Shown in pieces: positions 61,429 through 64,000 of a DNA stretch of 64,000 nt; position 1 is the first letter of the stretch; every line of letters begins with the position of its first letter. Under the pieces are notes generated by a model that saw only the letters and a list, made by a program, of their open reading frames with translations, was not told the DNA's origin and did no database searches. The position numbers and the translations under genes were made by a program. Location: assembly GCF_020215665.1 (NCBI RefSeq), contig NZ_CP084061.1:310001-374000 (forward strand), read 5' to 3'. This DNA comes from Blautia parvula. GTDB lineage: Bacteria; Bacillota; Clostridia; Lachnospirales; Lachnospiraceae.

Positions 61429-63813
61429 ATGAGAGACATAAAGGCCAAAAACGAGGCAGTGATACAAGGTAAACATTACCGATTTACGGTGCTGACCCCC
61501 TGTCTGATAAGAATGGAATACAGTGAAAGCGGGAAGTTTGTGGATCAGGCCACCCAGACAGTGGTAAATCGTACCTTTCCGGTTCCGCAGTTCCGATTGG
61601 AGGAAACAGATTGTGAACTGAAGATCGTTACTTCTAAGTTGAGGTTGACATACAATAAAAAGCCCTTTTCTTCAGTGGGACTGAAGATTAACATTAGCGG
61701 AAATTTTCCGGGGATCCTGCCGGTATGGCATTATGGAGATGCAGTTTGTGATTTAAAGGGAACGGCCAGGACGCTGGATGGGGCTGATGGTGCGATACCT
61801 TTAGAAACGGGAATTTTATCTGCACAGGGCTTTAGCCTGCTGGATGATGGGGGAACCATGCTTCTGGATGAAAATGGATGGATTGCCAGTAGAGAGGACG
61901 CTGATGGGAAGGATTTATATTTCTTTGGTTATGGAAGAGACTATATCACATGTTTGAGGGATTTCCATATTCTCACAGGGGAAGTTCCGCTGCTGCCTAA
62001 GTTTGCTCTTGGAAACTGGTGGAGCAGATATTACAAATATACGGAAGAAAGTTATCTGAGACTGATGGATCGGTTTGCACAGGAGGAAATTCCTTTTACC
62101 GTGTCTGTATTAGATATGGACTGGCACATTACAGATGTGGATCCTAAATACGGAACCGGTTGGACCGGATATACCTGGAACTTAGACATGTTTCCTGATC
62201 CAAAGCGTTTCATGGATAAATTGCATGAAAAAGGGCTGAAGGTCACGCTGAATGTGCATCCGGCAGATGGTATAAGAGCCTTTGAAGACTGCTACAAACC
62301 TTTTGCGGATTATATGGGGGTTTTGGCAGAGCAGGAAGATCCGATTCCCTTCCAGCCAGGAGACGAGAAGTTTATGAAGGGATATTTTGATTATGTGCAT
62401 CATCCTATGGAAAAGCAGGGGGTGGATTTTTGGTGGATAGACTGGCAGCAGGGAAATAATTCAGGAATCGAAGGATTAGATCCCCTGTGGGTGCTGAATC
62501 ATTACCACTATGAGGATAGCAGGAGAAGTGGAAAACGTGGGCTGATCTTCTCAAGATATGCAGGACCGGGAAGCCACCGCTACCCTGTGGGATTTTCAGG
62601 CGACAGTGTGATCACCTGGGAAAGTCTTGATTTTCAACCTTATTTTACCGCGACTGCATCCAATATAGGATATGGCTGGTGGAGCCACGATATCGGCGGT
62701 CATATGCAGGGAATCAAAAATGACGAACTTGCAGTGCGCTGGCTGCAGTTTGGAGTGTTTTCACCTATTATGCGCCTGCACAGCACCTGCAATGAATTTA
62801 ATGGAAAAGAGCCCTGGAGATACAATTCTATTGCAGAAAATATAATGAAAAAATATCTGCGTCTGCGCCATAAACTGATTCCCTATCTGAACACCATGAA
62901 TCTGCGGGCTAATCAGGAAAGTATGCCTTTGATACAGCCCATGTACTATCATAATCCATTACAGGAGGAGGCTTATCATGTGCCGAACGAATATTATTTT
63001 GGTTCAGAACTCATAGTCTGCCCTATCACTTCACCGGTGGATAAGCGTACAGGAATGGCAAAATTTGCCGCATGGCTGCCGGATGGGATATGGGTTGACT
63101 TCTTTACAGGCGTGACTTATGAAGGTGGCAGAAACGTGGACTTTTACCGTGGAATTGATAAGATTCCTCTGTTGGCAAGAAGAGGTAGCATCGTACCTCT
63201 GGACGGCAGGGAAACGGGCAATGAACTGACCAATACAGATATCCTGGAACTTCATGTTTTCGCAGGAGACTCCGGAGAATTCTGCCTGTGGGAAGATGAT
63301 TCCGATGCTGCAGAATTTGACCAAAATAGCTGGGCAAAAACTAAAATGCAGTACCATTGGGATGAAAATGCCCGGCTGACGATTCACAGAGCGCAGGGAA
63401 ATCTGCAGGTCCTTCCTTCAAAGAGGGCATATAGAATTTGCCTTGCGGGCATGAAAGAAGGCTGTGACCCTAAAGTTCTCGCTGGAGGAAGAAAACTAAA
63501 GGGCATCAGCAGTAAATACTGTGCCGAAACAGGTTTTACTTGGATAGAAATTCCGGAGATAGATGTCACGGAGGATGTTATTATAGAAATGAACCAGGCT
63601 GCGGAAGGGGAAAATCAGATTGTACAGAGAATTTTTGACTTTCTGAATCAAGCTGAAATTGAGTTTGATCTAAAAACACGCATAATATCTGTTGTGCGCC
63701 AGCTGGAAACAGGAAAGAAACCTGTATATGTGCTTGGACAGTTACAGGCAATGGACCAGCCGGAAGAACTTATGGGGCCGCTGTGGGAAATTATTACGGC
63801 ATTTGAAGAGTAA
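61429..63813 (+). CDS. GH31 family alpha-glucosidase
   Basis: The 794 aa enzyme has an N-terminal beta-sandwich, a catalytic barrel with SVLDMDWHITDVDPKYGTGW, nucleophile Asp in FWWIDWQQG and acid/base Asp in VGFSGDSVITWESL, then beta domains and a helical tail of about 60 residues. It is cytoplasmic (no signal). The ATG at 61429 after TTGGAGG is chosen; an ATG at 61375 lacks a site. It complements GH13 in releasing glucose from alpha-linked oligosaccharides and is the last gene of the operon. Confidence 0.93.
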   Translation: MRDIKAKNEAVIQGKHYRFTVLTPCLIRMEYSESGKFVDQATQTVVNRTFPVPQFRLEETDCELKIVTSKLRLTYNKKPFSSVGLKINISGNFPGILPVWHYGDAVCDLKGTARTLDGADGAIPLETGILSAQGFSLLDDGGTMLLDENGWIASREDADGKDLYFFGYGRDYITCLRDFHILTGEVPLLPKFALGNWWSRYYKYTEESYLRLMDRFAQEEIPFTVSVLDMDWHITDVDPKYGTGWTGYTWNLDMFPDPKRFMDKLHEKGLKVTLNVHPADGIRAFEDCYKPFADYMGVLAEQEDPIPFQPGDEKFMKGYFDYVHHPMEKQGVDFWWIDWQQGNNSGIEGLDPLWVLNHYHYEDSRRSGKRGLIFSRYAGPGSHRYPVGFSGDSVITWESLDFQPYFTATASNIGYGWWSHDIGGHMQGIKNDELAVRWLQFGVFSPIMRLHSTCNEFNGKEPWRYNSIAENIMKKYLRLRHKLIPYLNTMNLRANQESMPLIQPMYYHNPLQEEAYHVPNEYYFGSELIVCPITSPVDKRTGMAKFAAWLPDGIWVDFFTGVTYEGGRNVDFYRGIDKIPLLARRGSIVPLDGRETGNELTNTDILELHVFAGDSGEFCLWEDDSDAAEFDQNSWAKTKMQYHWDENARLTIHRAQGNLQVLPSKRAYRICLAGMKEGCDPKVLAGGRKLKGISSKYCAETGFTWIEIPEIDVTEDVIIEMNQAAEGENQIVQRIFDFLNQAEIEFDLKTRIISVVRQLETGKKPVYVLGQLQAMDQPEELMGPLWEIITAFEE

Positions 63814-63822
63814 ACGAAATTC

Positions 63823-63866
63823 ACTGTCCGCTCACACTGCTTGTGAGCGGCAGTTTGGTTTTTATT
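63823..63866 (+). terminator. Terminator of the alpha-glucoside operon
   Basis: The stem ACTG-T-CCGCTCACA / TGTGAGCGG-CAGT (one bulge) is followed by TTGGTTTTTATT, directly after the GH31 stop codon. Confidence 0.85.
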
Positions 63867-64000
63867 CAAGATATCACCTTCTTTCCTTTTTGTTTAGATG
63901 TTAAATATATTATATATAATTAATATATTTTGTAAAAAGCTAAAAATAATTAATATATAAAACGTATGAATATAGGGGTTAGTAAATTGGCTATTATAAT
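63867..64000. other. AT-rich right edge with repeated ATAATTAATATAT motif
   Basis: No ORF is supported in the last 134 bases. The motif ATAATTAATATAT occurs twice (about 63918-63930 and 63945-63958) in extremely AT-rich DNA, possibly the promoter/operator of a gene beyond the window. Confidence 0.4.

Overview
The window looks like the chromosome of an anaerobic gut Firmicute of class Clostridia, most likely a Lachnospiraceae member close to Blautia. This is inferred from family content: a GGGtGRT/NifU-like pair, cohesin/dockerin-type surface proteins, a bacteriohemerythrin, the pyrH-frr-uppS-cdsA-dxr-rseP run and a GH65/beta-phosphoglucomutase sugar locus. It also rests on strong purine-rich ribosome binding sites and near-consensus sigma-A promoters. 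No rRNA, tRNA, CRISPR array or replication origin was recognised.

Layout. 1-6.8 kb: a surface pair, namely a very large M60-like (mucin-type) metalloprotease with a dockerin-like module (5' end outside the window) overlapping a sortase-anchored protein with a cohesin-like domain and a long Asn-Pro-Asp repeat. 6.9-8.9 kb: a YtrA-type GntR repressor with its own palindromic operator and a two-gene ABC exporter. 9.0-9.75 kb: a sirtuin-like protein. 9.89-10.2 kb: an unlabelled locus with the architecture of an Fst/par-type type I toxin-antitoxin system. 10.3-12 kb: a GGGtGRT protein and a NifU-like scaffold. 12.3-16.1 kb: MarR-MATE, a YhhN-like membrane protein and a cation efflux protein. 16.2-22.6 kb: a solute-binding lipoprotein beside a giant hybrid histidine kinase, then bacteriohemerythrin and a Cys-rich protein. 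22.6-34.4 kb: HAD phosphatases, YaaA, MATE, cyclase, EamA transporter, carB, a nucleoid-associated protein, an NSS transporter and a free HPt protein. 34.4-39.7 kb: the conserved pyrH-frr-uppS-cdsA-dxr-rseP cluster.

39.8-49 kb is accessory DNA. A peptidoglycan-binding gene is cut short next to a large serine recombinase. Beyond it lies a three-layer nested insertion: an IS1182-family element (about 42440-48992), into which an IS256-family element (43948-48911, with a perfect 8-bp target duplication) has jumped, and inside that transposase sits a Recombinase-In-Trio (RIT) element with three overlapping tyrosine recombinases and mirrored terminal repeats. Each transposase, and the middle RIT recombinase, is broken.

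49.2-52.0 kb: a visibly AT-rich pabA-pabB-pabC operon for p-aminobenzoate with a hairpin attenuator in its leader. 52.2-63.9 kb: a LacI-controlled alpha-glucoside system: binding protein, two permeases, GH65 phosphorylase, beta-phosphoglucomutase, GH13 and GH31 glucosidases. Imported disaccharide would be split by phosphorolysis to beta-glucose-1-phosphate, isomerised to glucose-6-phosphate, and complementary linkages hydrolysed. The ABC ATPase is not encoded here and must come from elsewhere.
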